Positions 1 through 8,820 of a stretch of 64,000 nt of DNA are shown in pieces. The notes beneath the pieces were generated by a model. That model worked only from the letters and a program-made list of their open reading frames with translations, was not told the origin of the DNA and searched no databases. The first letter of the stretch is position 1, and each line of letters begins with the position of its first letter. Both the position numbers and the translations under genes were made by a program. Origin of the DNA: Haloarcula sp. H-GB4 (GTDB lineage Archaea; Halobacteriota; Halobacteria; Halobacteriales; Haloarculaceae); assembly GCF_030848575.1 (NCBI RefSeq), contig NZ_JAVDDX010000002.1, forward strand, positions 186,001-250,000, written 5' to 3'.

Positions 1-408
1 TACCGGAAGGTCGACCGCTGTCCCGTCGCTGTCGAACGCCTTCCAGTCATCGCGGCCGTACGGGTAGCCGACAATGATGTGGACGTCGCCGCGACCGAAC
101 GTCGCAAGGTCCGCGTCGCTGGGCTTGAGGACACCGTTCGGGTGCGAGTGAATCGACCCCGCCGCTCGCATATCGTTTGGAACCATGCTCGTCTTGACGG
201 TCGCACTGACCGGGTTCGACTCTGTCCCCGGAATGACCAGAACATCGGTCAGAACGGTGCCGTCGTCGTCGAGCCCGAGCTTGCTGGCGTCATCGCCCCG
301 GAGAAAGCCCATATACTCGTTGGGATGGGCCTCCTCGGAGGCTGCGAGCGCGAACTCGAGTGCAGACTCCGCGATCCCGAGTATCCCGCTCGTTCGGAAC
401 AACCCCAT
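1..408 (-). CDS. JAMM/MPN-domain metalloprotease-like protein (partial, C-terminus outside window)
   Basis: The first 136 codons are visible and the reading frame is still open at the window edge. The protein carries a JAMM (MPN+) zinc signature: a Glu in NEYMGFLRG near residue 31, then SIHSHPNG followed by LKPSDAD, which matches the E...HxH...SxxD zinc-binding pattern. In haloarchaea this family includes desampylases that remove SAMP (ubiquitin-like) modifiers, so a role in isopeptide or SAMP cleavage is possible but inferred from the fold only. It is transcribed divergently from the DHH phosphoesterase gene. The ATG at 408 is the first start in frame and gives a normal MPN N-terminus. Confidence 0.8.
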   Translation of the reverse strand, partial: MGLFRTSGILGIAESALEFALAASEEAHPNEYMGFLRGDDASKLGLDDDGTVLTDVLVIPGTESNPVSATVKTSMVPNDMRAAGSIHSHPNGVLKPSDADLATFGRGDVHIIVGYPYGRDDWKAFDSDGTAVDLPV

Positions 409-502
409 ACCACGCTGTCGGGTCGGACGCTTTTTACGCGTTGTGTTCGTCCCTCCGCGGATTCCGAAGAGTACAAACGGGGGAGCACCGAAGGATTGAC
501 AA

Positions 503-2416
503 ATGTCTTCGCCAACTGGCACCGGTGACGGTGCGACGGTCCCCGACGGCGGGACCATCGTCTACGATCTTGCGGACCAATGTACGTCCGATGATCTCGA
601 AGAAGGCGCACTGTACCACGCAACTGTCAACGGCACCGTCGAATACGGCGTGTTTGTCGATCTCTCCGATGCTGTCTCCGGGCTCGTTCACGACTCTAAT
701 CTCCTGGGCCAGTACGACGTGGGCGACGACCTCATCGTCGAACTCGGCGAGATCCGCCCCGATGGCGATCTGAGCTTCGAAGAAGTACGGGTCGCAGACT
801 ACGAGGAACAGCGTGTTGCCCACGGCAACGCGACCACCGTCGCCGACCTTGACGATGCGACTGGTGAGACGGTCATCATCGAGGGCCAGGTCGTCCAGAT
901 CAAACAGACCGGCGGCCCCACCGTGTTCCAAGTCCGTGACGAAACCGGCATCGTCCCGTGTGCCGCCTTCGAAGAGGCAGGCGTCAGGGCACACCCTGAC
1001 GTCGAAATCGACGATATTGTCCGCATCTCCGGGCGCGCAGAGGAGCGTGACGACGGCTTGCAGATCGAAGCCGAATCGCTGACAGTCCTCGACGGCGAGG
1101 AAGCTGCCGCCGTCGAGAGCGACCTCGACGCCGCACTGGCCGAAGCCGCCGAACCAGCTGACGTCGAGCCGCTGGTCGAGTGGCCCGCCTTCGAGAAGCT
1201 GTGGGATGACCTCCGGGAAGTTGCGACGGAACTCCGAAAGACGGTGCTCTCGGGTCGACCGATCCGCATGCGTCACCACGCCGATGGTGACGGGCTCTGT
1301 GCGAGTGTCCCGCTGCAGGTCGCACTGGAGTCGTTTATCGCCTCCCAATACGAAGATGCCAGCGCGCCCCAGCACCTCCTCAAGCGCCTCCCGAGCAAGG
1401 CCCCCTACTACGAGATGGAGGACGTGACCCGGGACCTCAACTTCGCATTGGAGGACCGCACCCGACACGGGCAGAAGCTCCCGATGCTGCTGATGCTCGA
1501 CAACGGCTCCACTGAGGAAGACACGCCGGCCTACCGTAACCTTCGGCACTACGACATCCCGGTTGTCGTCGTCGACCACCACCATCCGGACCCCGAGGCT
1601 GTCGAGCCACTCATTGAGCAACACGTCAACCCGTACCTCCACGACGAGGACTACCGTATCACGACGGGAATGCTGTGTGTCGAACTCGCCCGGATGATCG
1701 ACCCCGACCTCACCGAGGACCTCACGCACGTCCCCGCCGTCGCCGGCCTCTCGGACCGTTCGGAAGCCGAGGCGATGCGGGACTACATCGACCTCGCCGG
1801 CGAGAAGAGCTACGACGAGAGCGACCTTCGCGACATCGGCGAGGCGCTTGACTACGCGACTCACTGGCTACGCTACAACTCCGGCGAACAGCTCATCACC
1901 GACGTGCTGAACGTCGACTGTGACGACCGCGACCGCCACGCGGAAGTCGTCGACTTCCTGGCCGAGCGGGCCGAGCGCGACGTCGAAGACCAGCTCGACG
2001 CCGCCATGAGCCACGTGGACCACGAGCGCCTCGACAACGGCGCGCACCTCTACACAATTGACGTGGAGAACCACGCCCACCGCTTTACCTACCCCGCGCC
2101 GGGCAAGACGACGGGCGAAATCCACGACCGGAAGGTAGCGGAAACTGGCGACCCCGTGATCACCATCGGCTACGGTCCGGACTTCGCCGTTCTGCGCTCC
2201 GACGGCGTCCGTCTGGACATCCCGCGGATGGTCACCGAGCTCAGCGAGGAGATCGACGGCGGCGGTGTCTCCGGCGGCGGTCACCTCGTTGTCGGCTCCA
2301 TCAAGTTCGTCAAGGGCCGCCGCGAGTCAGTCATCGACGCTCTCGTCGAGAAGATGGCCGAGGCCGAGATCGACGAAGAACTCGGAAGCTCGACGGCGCT
2401 GCCCGAAGAAGTGTAA
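503..2416 (+). CDS. DHH-family phosphoesterase (RecJ-like) with S1 and OB domains
   Basis: This 637-residue protein has an N-terminal S1 RNA-binding-like domain (about residues 22-85), an OB-fold nucleic-acid-binding domain (about 110-195), a DHH phosphoesterase core (about 250-450) and a C-terminal DHHA1 domain. The catalytic motifs are visible: HHADGDG (motif I), LMLDNGS (motif II), VVVDHHHPD (the DHH motif), and GGGVSGGGH near the C-terminus (DHHA1). The architecture matches the large archaeal RecJ-like proteins, which act on single-stranded DNA or RNA. Whether this copy is an exonuclease, or acts on DNA, RNA or cyclic nucleotides, cannot be told from sequence. The ATG at 503 directly follows the divergent promoter region shared with the JAMM gene. 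Confidence 0.85.
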   Translation: MSSPTGTGDGATVPDGGTIVYDLADQCTSDDLEEGALYHATVNGTVEYGVFVDLSDAVSGLVHDSNLLGQYDVGDDLIVELGEIRPDGDLSFEEVRVADYEEQRVAHGNATTVADLDDATGETVIIEGQVVQIKQTGGPTVFQVRDETGIVPCAAFEEAGVRAHPDVEIDDIVRISGRAEERDDGLQIEAESLTVLDGEEAAAVESDLDAALAEAAEPADVEPLVEWPAFEKLWDDLREVATELRKTVLSGRPIRMRHHADGDGLCASVPLQVALESFIASQYEDASAPQHLLKRLPSKAPYYEMEDVTRDLNFALEDRTRHGQKLPMLLMLDNGSTEEDTPAYRNLRHYDIPVVVVDHHHPDPEAVEPLIEQHVNPYLHDEDYRITTGMLCVELARMIDPDLTEDLTHVPAVAGLSDRSEAEAMRDYIDLAGEKSYDESDLRDIGEALDYATHWLRYNSGEQLITDVLNVDCDDRDRHAEVVDFLAERAERDVEDQLDAAMSHVDHERLDNGAHLYTIDVENHAHRFTYPAPGKTTGEIHDRKVAETGDPVITIGYGPDFAVLRSDGVRLDIPRMVTELSEEIDGGGVSGGGHLVVGSIKFVKGRRESVIDALVEKMAEAEIDEELGSSTALPEEV

Positions 2417-2442
2417 GCTGCTCGCCACACAATATCCGTTTT

Positions 2443-4068
2443 CTACGCTTCGAACGAAACCCGACGAGCGGCGAACCCGGCGACTACGAGAAGACCGAGT
2501 AGGGCCACGAGTGCCCCGACCGGCATGTCAAAGTCGCCGGCGTCCCAGTCGGCAGCAAAGACAGCGCCGAAATAGTCGGCTGCGTCGCCCCCGTGAAGCA
2601 CCAATACGACCTCGCGGTTGGCTGTCGCTGCCTGTTCGTTCCAGTTGAGACTGCCGACGATGACCTGTTCGTCATCGACGACAGCGCCCTTGGCGTGAAT
2701 CTTCTCGTAGCGACCGTCGGGGTCCGCCACTTTCGCCGTCAGCGGCGCCTCGTTACGGTCGGCCCACTCTCGAAACCGCTGTGCTGTCTGCGTGTTCTCC
2801 TCGCGGACGTACCACGCGTCACTCAGCAGTAGGCGGACCTCGACGCCACGCGACGCGGCTCGACGGAGCGCCCGGAGGAGTGGGCTGTTCCAGTCTCCGA
2901 CCGTTGGCTGGATGACGTCAATGGAGTCGTCCGCGCCGTCTATCGTCGTGACGAGTTCACCCTGGGCGTTGTCCGGGGTAATCAAGAGGTCCGTCCGCTG
3001 AACGGGCACCGATTCAGCCCGGAATTCAGTCGGATACGTCCCGGTCGCTGTCTCGGCCCGCTCGAACTGTCGGCCCTGACGGTACTCTCCCCACGGCTTG
3101 CTGTCCTGCCAGCCGGTATCCGACTGGAACGTCTGATTCAGCCCGTCGACGACTCGTGGCTGTGCCGTGACCACCCCCCAGCCGCGGCTGCTGTTGCCGC
3201 CCGTGCCGGCGGGCTTCCAGTTCTCCGTCAGCACGACGGCCCGCCCGTCGGCGACGGCGTACTTCGCGTGGTGGTAGCGATATCTGGTACGTGGACCTGT
3301 CATCACCCGGACGGAGACGCCGGCCCCGGCCAGTCGGTCAAGGGTGCTGGCCTCTGCGGCGGTGCGGCTGCCGACCGGTTCGCCCTCAAGCAGGACGCGA
3401 ACCGTCGCACCGCGGAGCTGGGCGGCGATAAGTGCGTCGGCGACCCTTGTCGAGGAGAGGGTGTACCCGGCCAAGTATACCCGCTCGTCCGCGTTTCGTA
3501 TCGGCCGAATCGGAGCAGCAGGTGTATCCGGCAGCGCGAACGCGCGGACCTCACCACCGGCGGCCCTTACGACCGGGCGGTCCGTCGCACCCAGCGGCCG
3601 CCAGCGGATAACCGATCCGTTCACTATGCCGAGTTCCCCCTCGACGGCCTCGGTGTACCGGACGGCGTCGACAGTCTGATTAGCACGCTGAAGGTGAACC
3701 CGCTCACCGCCGTTTGCCAGTGCAAGATGTCCGTCGAGGCCGACGACCGGCCAGTTGGTGAGCTTTCGCGTCCGGTTCGGTGCCGTCGAGAGGACGACGC
3801 GCCCGCGGGCAGTGGTGTTCGGAACACCTGCAGTACCGGCGCCGTCGGTAATGGTGTACTGCCTGATATCGGTCCCGACGGGGATGTCAAGGACGACGAA
3901 CTCCCCCTCATCGCCGCCGGCGACGGGGTCCGGATACACTGCATGGATCGACGGTTCTGTGGGACCTCTGGTTGGTGTTACGGCTGAAGTCGCCTGACCA
4001 GTGGCGATACATGGGCTTATCGCGGCGAAGACAAACACGCAACAGACAAGTGGGGCGAGCGACCGCAT
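2443..4068 (-). CDS. Secreted/membrane-anchored phospholipase D-like protein with N-terminal lamin-tail-like domain
   Basis: The 541-residue product starts with a hydrophobic signal sequence (MRSLAPLVCCVFVFAAIS...) and ends with one transmembrane segment (ALVALLGLLVVAGFAARR), so it is predicted to sit outside the cell, held by its C-terminus. After the signal comes a beta-rich region (about 40-150; EFVVLDIPVGTDIRQY, LDGHLALANGGERVHL) resembling lamin-tail domains. Two HKD half-sites follow: HHAKYAVADG near 265 and IHAKGAVVDDEQVIVGSLNW near 460. Two HKD motifs in one chain are expected for a complete PLD-superfamily active site; members cleave phospholipids or nucleic acids, and the substrate here is unknown. 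It is convergent with the DHH gene, with 26 bases between their stops. Confidence 0.85.
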   Translation of the reverse strand: MRSLAPLVCCVFVFAAISPCIATGQATSAVTPTRGPTEPSIHAVYPDPVAGGDEGEFVVLDIPVGTDIRQYTITDGAGTAGVPNTTARGRVVLSTAPNRTRKLTNWPVVGLDGHLALANGGERVHLQRANQTVDAVRYTEAVEGELGIVNGSVIRWRPLGATDRPVVRAAGGEVRAFALPDTPAAPIRPIRNADERVYLAGYTLSSTRVADALIAAQLRGATVRVLLEGEPVGSRTAAEASTLDRLAGAGVSVRVMTGPRTRYRYHHAKYAVADGRAVVLTENWKPAGTGGNSSRGWGVVTAQPRVVDGLNQTFQSDTGWQDSKPWGEYRQGRQFERAETATGTYPTEFRAESVPVQRTDLLITPDNAQGELVTTIDGADDSIDVIQPTVGDWNSPLLRALRRAASRGVEVRLLLSDAWYVREENTQTAQRFREWADRNEAPLTAKVADPDGRYEKIHAKGAVVDDEQVIVGSLNWNEQAATANREVVLVLHGGDAADYFGAVFAADWDAGDFDMPVGALVALLGLLVVAGFAARRVSFEA

Positions 4069-4110
4069 CGGGCCGTCTGGCCGCCCGCTCGTATAAAAAG
4101 GTACCCTGCT

Positions 4111-5385
4111 TCAGGCGCTGGCTGCCTTTTCCGCTTCGGCTTGGACAATGTAGGCACGGTCGTCCGTGTAGCGGGCAGCTTCATCGAGCGCCGTTTCGGT
4201 TCCGATCTGTCGGAGCGCCCACGCGGCGGAGGCGCGAACGGAATCGCTGTCGTCGGATTTGAGTATGTCGCCGAGCGGCTCGATAGCGCGGGTATCACCG
4301 AGCAGGCCGAGGGCGCGGGCCGCGACCGATCGGACCTCCTCGCTGTCGGCGTCGAGACGATTGGCGACCGGCTGGACCGACTCCGCACTGCCGATAGCGC
4401 CCAGTGCGCGCAGCGTGACTTTCTGGAGCGCGGGGTCGCCGTCACCGTCGATGTAGTCGTGCAGCGTCTCGGTTGCGCGCTCGTCGCCGATTTTCCCCAG
4501 CACCTCGATTGGCCCCTTGTCGCGTTTCTGTGCGCGCTGGTGCATCGCGTCGAAGGCCGGTTCGGCGTCGCTCCCGAGGTTGTACAGGAGGTCAACGATG
4601 TACCCGTCGAAGAACTCTGACCCGAGTTTGTCGTAGGCGAACAGGACCTGCTCGAAATCGCCCTCCTCAGCGTGGAGCTTCGCGGCGTTCCACTCCGGCG
4701 GGAAGTCCTTCCGGTTCTCGTTGGTCAGGATGTCGTAGAAACCGCGGGCGTCGAGTTGCTCTTGTACCGTGAGGTCGTCCCAGACTTCGGCTTCGTCCAG
4801 CCCTGTTTCCAGCGCTTCCGCCGCTTCGAGGAGTCCTTCGATAGTTTCCGTATCCTCGTCAGGGTCGAGGTTTGCCGCTTCGATGGCGTCGGCGACTGTA
4901 TTCAGCGCATCCCCGGCAGCGACGAAATCGCCGCTCGTGTCGGCGTTGTGGTCGACGAACTCGGCGCTTTCGTCGAGGAACGTTTCGACGGCTTCCTGTG
5001 CTTCACCCTCGCCGTCGTCGGTCCACTCGCTGTCGGTGACGGTATCCGCTGCGTCAGAAACGATAGCGACCACGTCATCGGCATAGGGGCCGCGCTGTTC
5101 GTCAAGGTCGTCGCGCAGGTCCGACAACTGGGACTCCAGTTCCTCGCGGGGGTCTTCGGCTTCGTCGTCGTCCTCGTCGGGTTCGGGCAGGTCGGCGGCT
5201 TTGAGGTCGCTCTCGATGTCGTCGAGGGACGACTCGACGTCGTCGAGGTCGGCCTCGGTCTCTGCGGCCTCTAGCGCGTCGCCGGCCTCCGTGAGACGCG
5301 ATTCCAGTTCTTCGGCGGTCACGTCGATCTCATCTGCTGCCTCGGCGTCGTCCGACGCGTCAGCCTCGTCGTCCCCGTTGCTCAT
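4111..5385 (-). CDS. HEAT-repeat protein with acidic helical N-terminus
   Basis: Translation from the ATG at 5385 gives 424 residues. The first 230 or so are strongly acidic and helical (ELESRLTEAGDALEAAETE, SQLSDLRDDLDEQRG), probably coiled coil. The C-terminal part (about 290-420) holds HEAT/PBS-lyase-type repeats, for example ERATETLHDYIDGDGDPALQ, AESVQPVANRLDADSEEVR and TRAIEPLGDILKSDDSDSVR. Such repeats form a curved protein-binding solenoid; no catalytic motif is present. A further in-frame upstream start exists, but its 57 extra codons encode a basic, Arg/Ser-rich stretch unlike the acidic body, so 5385 is preferred. It is transcribed divergently from the permease gene. Binding partner unknown. 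Confidence 0.85.
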   Translation of the reverse strand: MSNGDDEADASDDAEAADEIDVTAEELESRLTEAGDALEAAETEADLDDVESSLDDIESDLKAADLPEPDEDDDEAEDPREELESQLSDLRDDLDEQRGPYADDVVAIVSDAADTVTDSEWTDDGEGEAQEAVETFLDESAEFVDHNADTSGDFVAAGDALNTVADAIEAANLDPDEDTETIEGLLEAAEALETGLDEAEVWDDLTVQEQLDARGFYDILTNENRKDFPPEWNAAKLHAEEGDFEQVLFAYDKLGSEFFDGYIVDLLYNLGSDAEPAFDAMHQRAQKRDKGPIEVLGKIGDERATETLHDYIDGDGDPALQKVTLRALGAIGSAESVQPVANRLDADSEEVRSVAARALGLLGDTRAIEPLGDILKSDDSDSVRASAAWALRQIGTETALDEAARYTDDRAYIVQAEAEKAASA

Positions 5386-5510
5386 GTCCAAGACTGTGTC
5401 GGAGCGGGCCAAGAGCGTTTTCCTTTCGAGGCGAGCGGCTGCGTCCCGTCGGCGCCGGCCCAACGAGCAAAGAATATGTATCGGGAGTTGCAGTGCCATG
5501 GGTAGCGAGC

Positions 5511-7133
5511 ATGACTGACGCGACACCGCCCGATGACGGCCAGAGCGCGACCACACCGGAGGAACCGGAAACCGCCGGCTTCGTCGAGTACGGCATTGAC
5601 GACAAGCCGCCGCGAAAGCAAGCGATACTGCTCGGCGTCCAGCATTACCTGACGATGATCGGCGCGTCCGTCGCGATCCCGCTCGGACTCGCGGGTGCGA
5701 TGGGGATGTTTGAGGCTGCGCCGGACCAGGTCGGCCGTCTCATCGGGACGTTTTTCGTCGTCTCGGGTATCGCGACGCTCGCCCAGACGACGCTCGGGAA
5801 CAGATATCCGATCGTTCAGGGCGGGACGTTCTCGATGCTTGCGCCCGGGCTGGCCATCATTGGCGTGCTAGCCCAGCAGGGCGCGAACTGGCAGACCATG
5901 CTCGTCGAACTACAGGGGGCTGTCATCGTCGCCGGCATCGTTGAAGTGGTGATCGGTTACAGCGGCCTCATGGGAAAGCTGAAGCGATATGTCGGCCCGA
6001 TCGTTATCGCACCGGTCATCGCGCTTATTGGACTAGCGCTGTTTAACGTTCCACAGATTGCGAACCCGAACTTCGGCGACCCCGGGACCGGGCAGAACTG
6101 GTGGCTGCTTGGGCTGACGATGCTCTCGATTATTGCGTGTTCGCAGTACCTCGACCGACGCCACCGCGCGTTCAAGCTCTTTCCCGTGCTTCTGGGTATT
6201 CTGTTTGCGTGGACCGTCGCGGCTATCCTCTCGGTCACTGGCGTCTTCACCCCGGGCTCGGTCAGCTACGTCTCGCTCGGTTCTGTCACGAGCGCCCCGC
6301 TGGTCCAGCCGATCTACCCGTTCCAGTGGGGGCTCCCGCAGTTCACGCCGGGCTTCATCGTCGGGATGTTTGCCGGGATGCTCGCCTCTGTTGTCGAGAG
6401 CTTCGGTGACTACCACTCCGTTGCCCGCATCGCCGGCCGCGGTGCGCCGAACAGCAGCCGAATCAACGACGGTATCGGGATGGAGGGGGTCGGCAATGTG
6501 TTTGCCGGCATTATGGGCACCGGTAACGGCTGTACGTCGTACACTGAGAACGTTGGCGCAATCGCTATCACCGGCGTCGCCTCCCGATACGTCGTGCAAA
6601 TCGGTGCGGCGGTGATGATTCTGGTCGGATACTTCGGACCGGCGGGCCAGCTGTTCGCGACCATCCCGTCGCCGATTATCGGTGGCCTCTATATCGTCAT
6701 GTTCGGGCAGATCGCCGCAGTCGGGCTCTCACAGCTCAAATACGTTGACCTCGATGCTAACCGAAACGTCTTCATTGTCGGTTTCGCACTCTTCGTCGGC
6801 CTCGCAGTGCCCGAGTATATGAGTCAGGTCGGGCAGGGGATGGATGTCGGCGGCTCGACAGCCCTCCAGCAGGGTCTGGCAGCTGTCCCGGTCCTTGGAG
6901 GCGTACTCGGGACCGATGTGGTTGCGACCACGCTGTTTGTCATGGGCGGGACCGGGATGGTCGTCGGTGGCATCGTTGCCTTCGTCCTCGACAACACCGT
7001 GCCAGGGACCCGCGAGGAGCGCGGACTCGCAGCCTGGGTCGCGCTCACCGAAGATGACAATGAATACGTCTCAGCGCTAGACCGTATCCGCGGCCGCGAC
7101 AGCGACCGCCCGGCCGCAGTGAGCGACGACTGA
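5511..7133 (+). CDS. NCS2-family nucleobase (uracil/xanthine) permease
   Basis: A 540-residue polytopic membrane protein with about 12-14 hydrophobic segments. The N-terminal PPRKQAILLGVQHYLTMIG is the typical start of the NCS2/UraA family, and the substrate-site regions ESFGDYHSVARIAGRG and GTGNGCTSYTENVGAI are recognisable. NCS2 proteins import uracil, xanthine or other purine bases by proton symport; the specific base is not resolved. The ATG at 5511 is preferred to one 18 bases upstream because an A/T-rich element near 5470-5479 would place the transcript start just ahead of 5511. A small membrane protein and purE follow closely, which fits a purine-related neighbourhood. Confidence 0.88.
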   Translation: MTDATPPDDGQSATTPEEPETAGFVEYGIDDKPPRKQAILLGVQHYLTMIGASVAIPLGLAGAMGMFEAAPDQVGRLIGTFFVVSGIATLAQTTLGNRYPIVQGGTFSMLAPGLAIIGVLAQQGANWQTMLVELQGAVIVAGIVEVVIGYSGLMGKLKRYVGPIVIAPVIALIGLALFNVPQIANPNFGDPGTGQNWWLLGLTMLSIIACSQYLDRRHRAFKLFPVLLGILFAWTVAAILSVTGVFTPGSVSYVSLGSVTSAPLVQPIYPFQWGLPQFTPGFIVGMFAGMLASVVESFGDYHSVARIAGRGAPNSSRINDGIGMEGVGNVFAGIMGTGNGCTSYTENVGAIAITGVASRYVVQIGAAVMILVGYFGPAGQLFATIPSPIIGGLYIVMFGQIAAVGLSQLKYVDLDANRNVFIVGFALFVGLAVPEYMSQVGQGMDVGGSTALQQGLAAVPVLGGVLGTDVVATTLFVMGGTGMVVGGIVAFVLDNTVPGTREERGLAAWVALTEDDNEYVSALDRIRGRDSDRPAAVSDD

Positions 7134-7135
7134 CC

Positions 7136-7558
7136 GTGGACAACGACAGCGACGGCACGACCGGGGACACCACACCGCTTGTTAGCGACGAGCGGTACGC
7201 CGGCACGCTCCGAACCGGCGGGACTGTCATCATCGGTGTTGACCGTCTTGTAGTTGACCGTGGTGACGAGCCGATGGTCGTTGATCTCGACGACGTAGTC
7301 GAGGTGAGTCTGCAAGACATCGACTGGTTTCTTGCGGTGATGAGCGTCGCGCTAGTCGGCTTCGGGTTGCTGTCACTCGACCGGTCCATCCTCCTCGGCG
7401 GGGCCTTCGCTGTCGCTGGTGCTGTCAGCCTCGCACTCACCTACCGCAAGCGGTACGCACTCAGGATACAGGTCACCGGTCGTACCGACCCGCTCAAGTG
7501 TTTCCCTGCGGACCCACAGGCACTACTTGCCGAACTGGAAGCGGCGCTGGCCGACTGA
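7136..7558 (+). CDS. Small membrane protein of unknown function
   Basis: This 140-residue protein begins at a GTG two bases after the permease stop codon, so it is probably co-transcribed and translationally coupled. An N-terminal soluble part resembling a short PH-like beta domain (TVIIGVDRLVVDRGDEPMVV) precedes two transmembrane helices (about residues 63-105, FLAVMSVALVGFGLLSL and LGGAFAVAGAVSLALTY). A cytosolic tail ends in a short helix (DPQALLAELEAALAD). I do not recognise a named family. The tight linkage to the permease could mean an accessory role in transport, but that is only an inference from position. Confidence 0.75.
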   Translation: MDNDSDGTTGDTTPLVSDERYAGTLRTGGTVIIGVDRLVVDRGDEPMVVDLDDVVEVSLQDIDWFLAVMSVALVGFGLLSLDRSILLGGAFAVAGAVSLALTYRKRYALRIQVTGRTDPLKCFPADPQALLAELEAALAD

Positions 7559-7604
7559 CCGGAAATCGCCTACACTTACCCCGGTCCCCGTTCCAGTCGG
7601 TTGT

Positions 7605-8255
7605 ATGTCCGCAGACAACGTGCAGTCGCTTATTGACCAGTTGCACGAAGAGGCCGAGATGGACCGACCGAACGACCTAACGCCCGATGTCGGCATCATC
7701 ATGGGATCGGATTCAGATCTACCGACGATGGCAGGCGGGCAGGGTAAGCGACCGGGGGCCTACGCGGCGCTCGCCGACGAACTCGGCTTTGAGGAACAGA
7801 CGGACTACACCGACGCGCCTGAGAGCCGCTTCACCTTCGAGACGTTCGTTTGCTCGGCCCATCGGACGCCCGACCTGATGTACGCCTACGCAGCGACGGC
7901 CGCCGAGCGCGGCATCGACGTGATTATCGCCGGCGCTGGTGGCAAGTCCGCAGACCTGCCGAACATGACCGCCAGCATCGCCTACCCGCTGCCGGTCATT
8001 GGGGTCCCAGTGCAGGAGAAATCCGTCGACTCGGTTATCGGGATGCCACAGGGCGCGCCGATCACGGCAGTCGACGCCGGCAAGTCGTTCAACGCTGCGC
8101 TCTCAGCGGTACAGATTCTCGCGCGGCAGCACGACGAACTCTGTGACCGGCTTGTCTCGTACCACGAGGGGCTCCAGACCGATGTCGGCGAGGCGTCACG
8201 TGACCTCCACGAACTCGGGACGCCCGGATTCAAACGCGAATACTGGGACGAGTGA
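7605..8255 (+). CDS. purE: N5-carboxyaminoimidazole ribonucleotide mutase / AIR carboxylase, PurE
   Basis: PurE performs the carboxylation step that makes CAIR in purine biosynthesis. The active-site motifs are all present in the 216-residue product: VGIIMGSDSDLPTM, CSAHRTPD and AGAGGKSADLPNMTA. The protein is longer than the usual 160 or so residues: it has a 25-residue helical N-terminal extension and an insertion of roughly 25 residues between the SDSDLPTM and SAHRTP motifs (GGQGKRPGAYAALADELGFE and onward), plus a helical C-terminal extension. No purK lies beside it in this window. The ATG at 7605 is preceded by an AT element near 7570-7578, consistent with a leaderless transcript. Confidence 0.92.
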   Translation: MSADNVQSLIDQLHEEAEMDRPNDLTPDVGIIMGSDSDLPTMAGGQGKRPGAYAALADELGFEEQTDYTDAPESRFTFETFVCSAHRTPDLMYAYAATAAERGIDVIIAGAGGKSADLPNMTASIAYPLPVIGVPVQEKSVDSVIGMPQGAPITAVDAGKSFNAALSAVQILARQHDELCDRLVSYHEGLQTDVGEASRDLHELGTPGFKREYWDE

Positions 8256-8360
8256 TACCCGAGGGGCGCCACACCCAGGGAGGTGGATGCAGATAACTTT
8301 CCATCCGAAAGCGCGTCGGCTCTTAAAGACCTGCAGGACCGAAAAACCGAACAATGAACC

Positions 8361-8398
8361 CTTATATGCGAGTACTCCTAACCGGCAGACGATAGGAG
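8361..8398 (+). promoter_or_regulatory. Probable promoter and ribosome binding site of the nuo operon
   Basis: A TATA element (CTTATATGCG, 8361-8370) lies 40 bases upstream of the nuoA start, and AGGAG at 8394-8398 is eight bases before the ATG, a good Shine-Dalgarno match. Most single genes in this window look leaderless, so a real ribosome binding site here marks the operon as having a short 5' leader. The assignment is by position and motif only. Confidence 0.55.
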
Positions 8399-8406
8399 AT
8401 ACCGGA

Positions 8407-8820
8407 ATGAGTAATCCATGGATCGCCATCGGCGCGCTCGCGGTCGTGGCGCTAGCCATCCCAGTGACGATGATGGCAGTTTCGAGCCTCTTGCGGCCCA
8501 GCGTGCCGGAACAAGGCAAACGCACCACCTACGAGTCCGGTGAAGTGCCGACTGGCAGCAGTCGACAGATCAAGTTTAATATCCAGTACTACATGGTCGC
8601 GCTGCTGTTCGTCGTCTTCGACATCGAGACCGTCTTCATCTTCCCGTGGACGGTCATCTACAGCGACGCAGCCGCTGAGTTCGGGATGACCACGGCACTG
8701 CTACCGATGGTCGTATTCATCGCGATTCTCGCCATCGGACTCGGTTGGGCCTGGCGTAACGGCGCAGTTCAGTGGGTGCGCAGTCCGCGCGCCACGAAGG
8801 GGGCAGACACATATGAGTAG
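8407..8820 (+). CDS. nuoA: NADH dehydrogenase-like complex subunit A
   Basis: Complex I membrane subunit A (Nqo7/ND3 type), 137 residues with three transmembrane helices. The loop after the first helix (QGKRTTYESGEVPTG) and the FNIQYYMVALLFVVFDIE segment, with its conserved membrane acidic residues, are the family hallmarks. It contributes to the region near the quinone chamber. It is the first gene of the operon and its end overlaps nuoB by eight bases. The ATG at 8407 follows the AGGAG at 8394. Confidence 0.93.
   Translation: MSNPWIAIGALAVVALAIPVTMMAVSSLLRPSVPEQGKRTTYESGEVPTGSSRQIKFNIQYYMVALLFVVFDIETVFIFPWTVIYSDAAAEFGMTTALLPMVVFIAILAIGLGWAWRNGAVQWVRSPRATKGADTYE

Noticed and set aside
434..1864. 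Long minus-strand frame opposite the DHH phosphoesterase gene
   Set aside because: It lies fully antisense to a clear DHH gene; GC-rich haloarchaeal DNA yields many such frames, and its translation (Val/Asp-rich) shows no domain.
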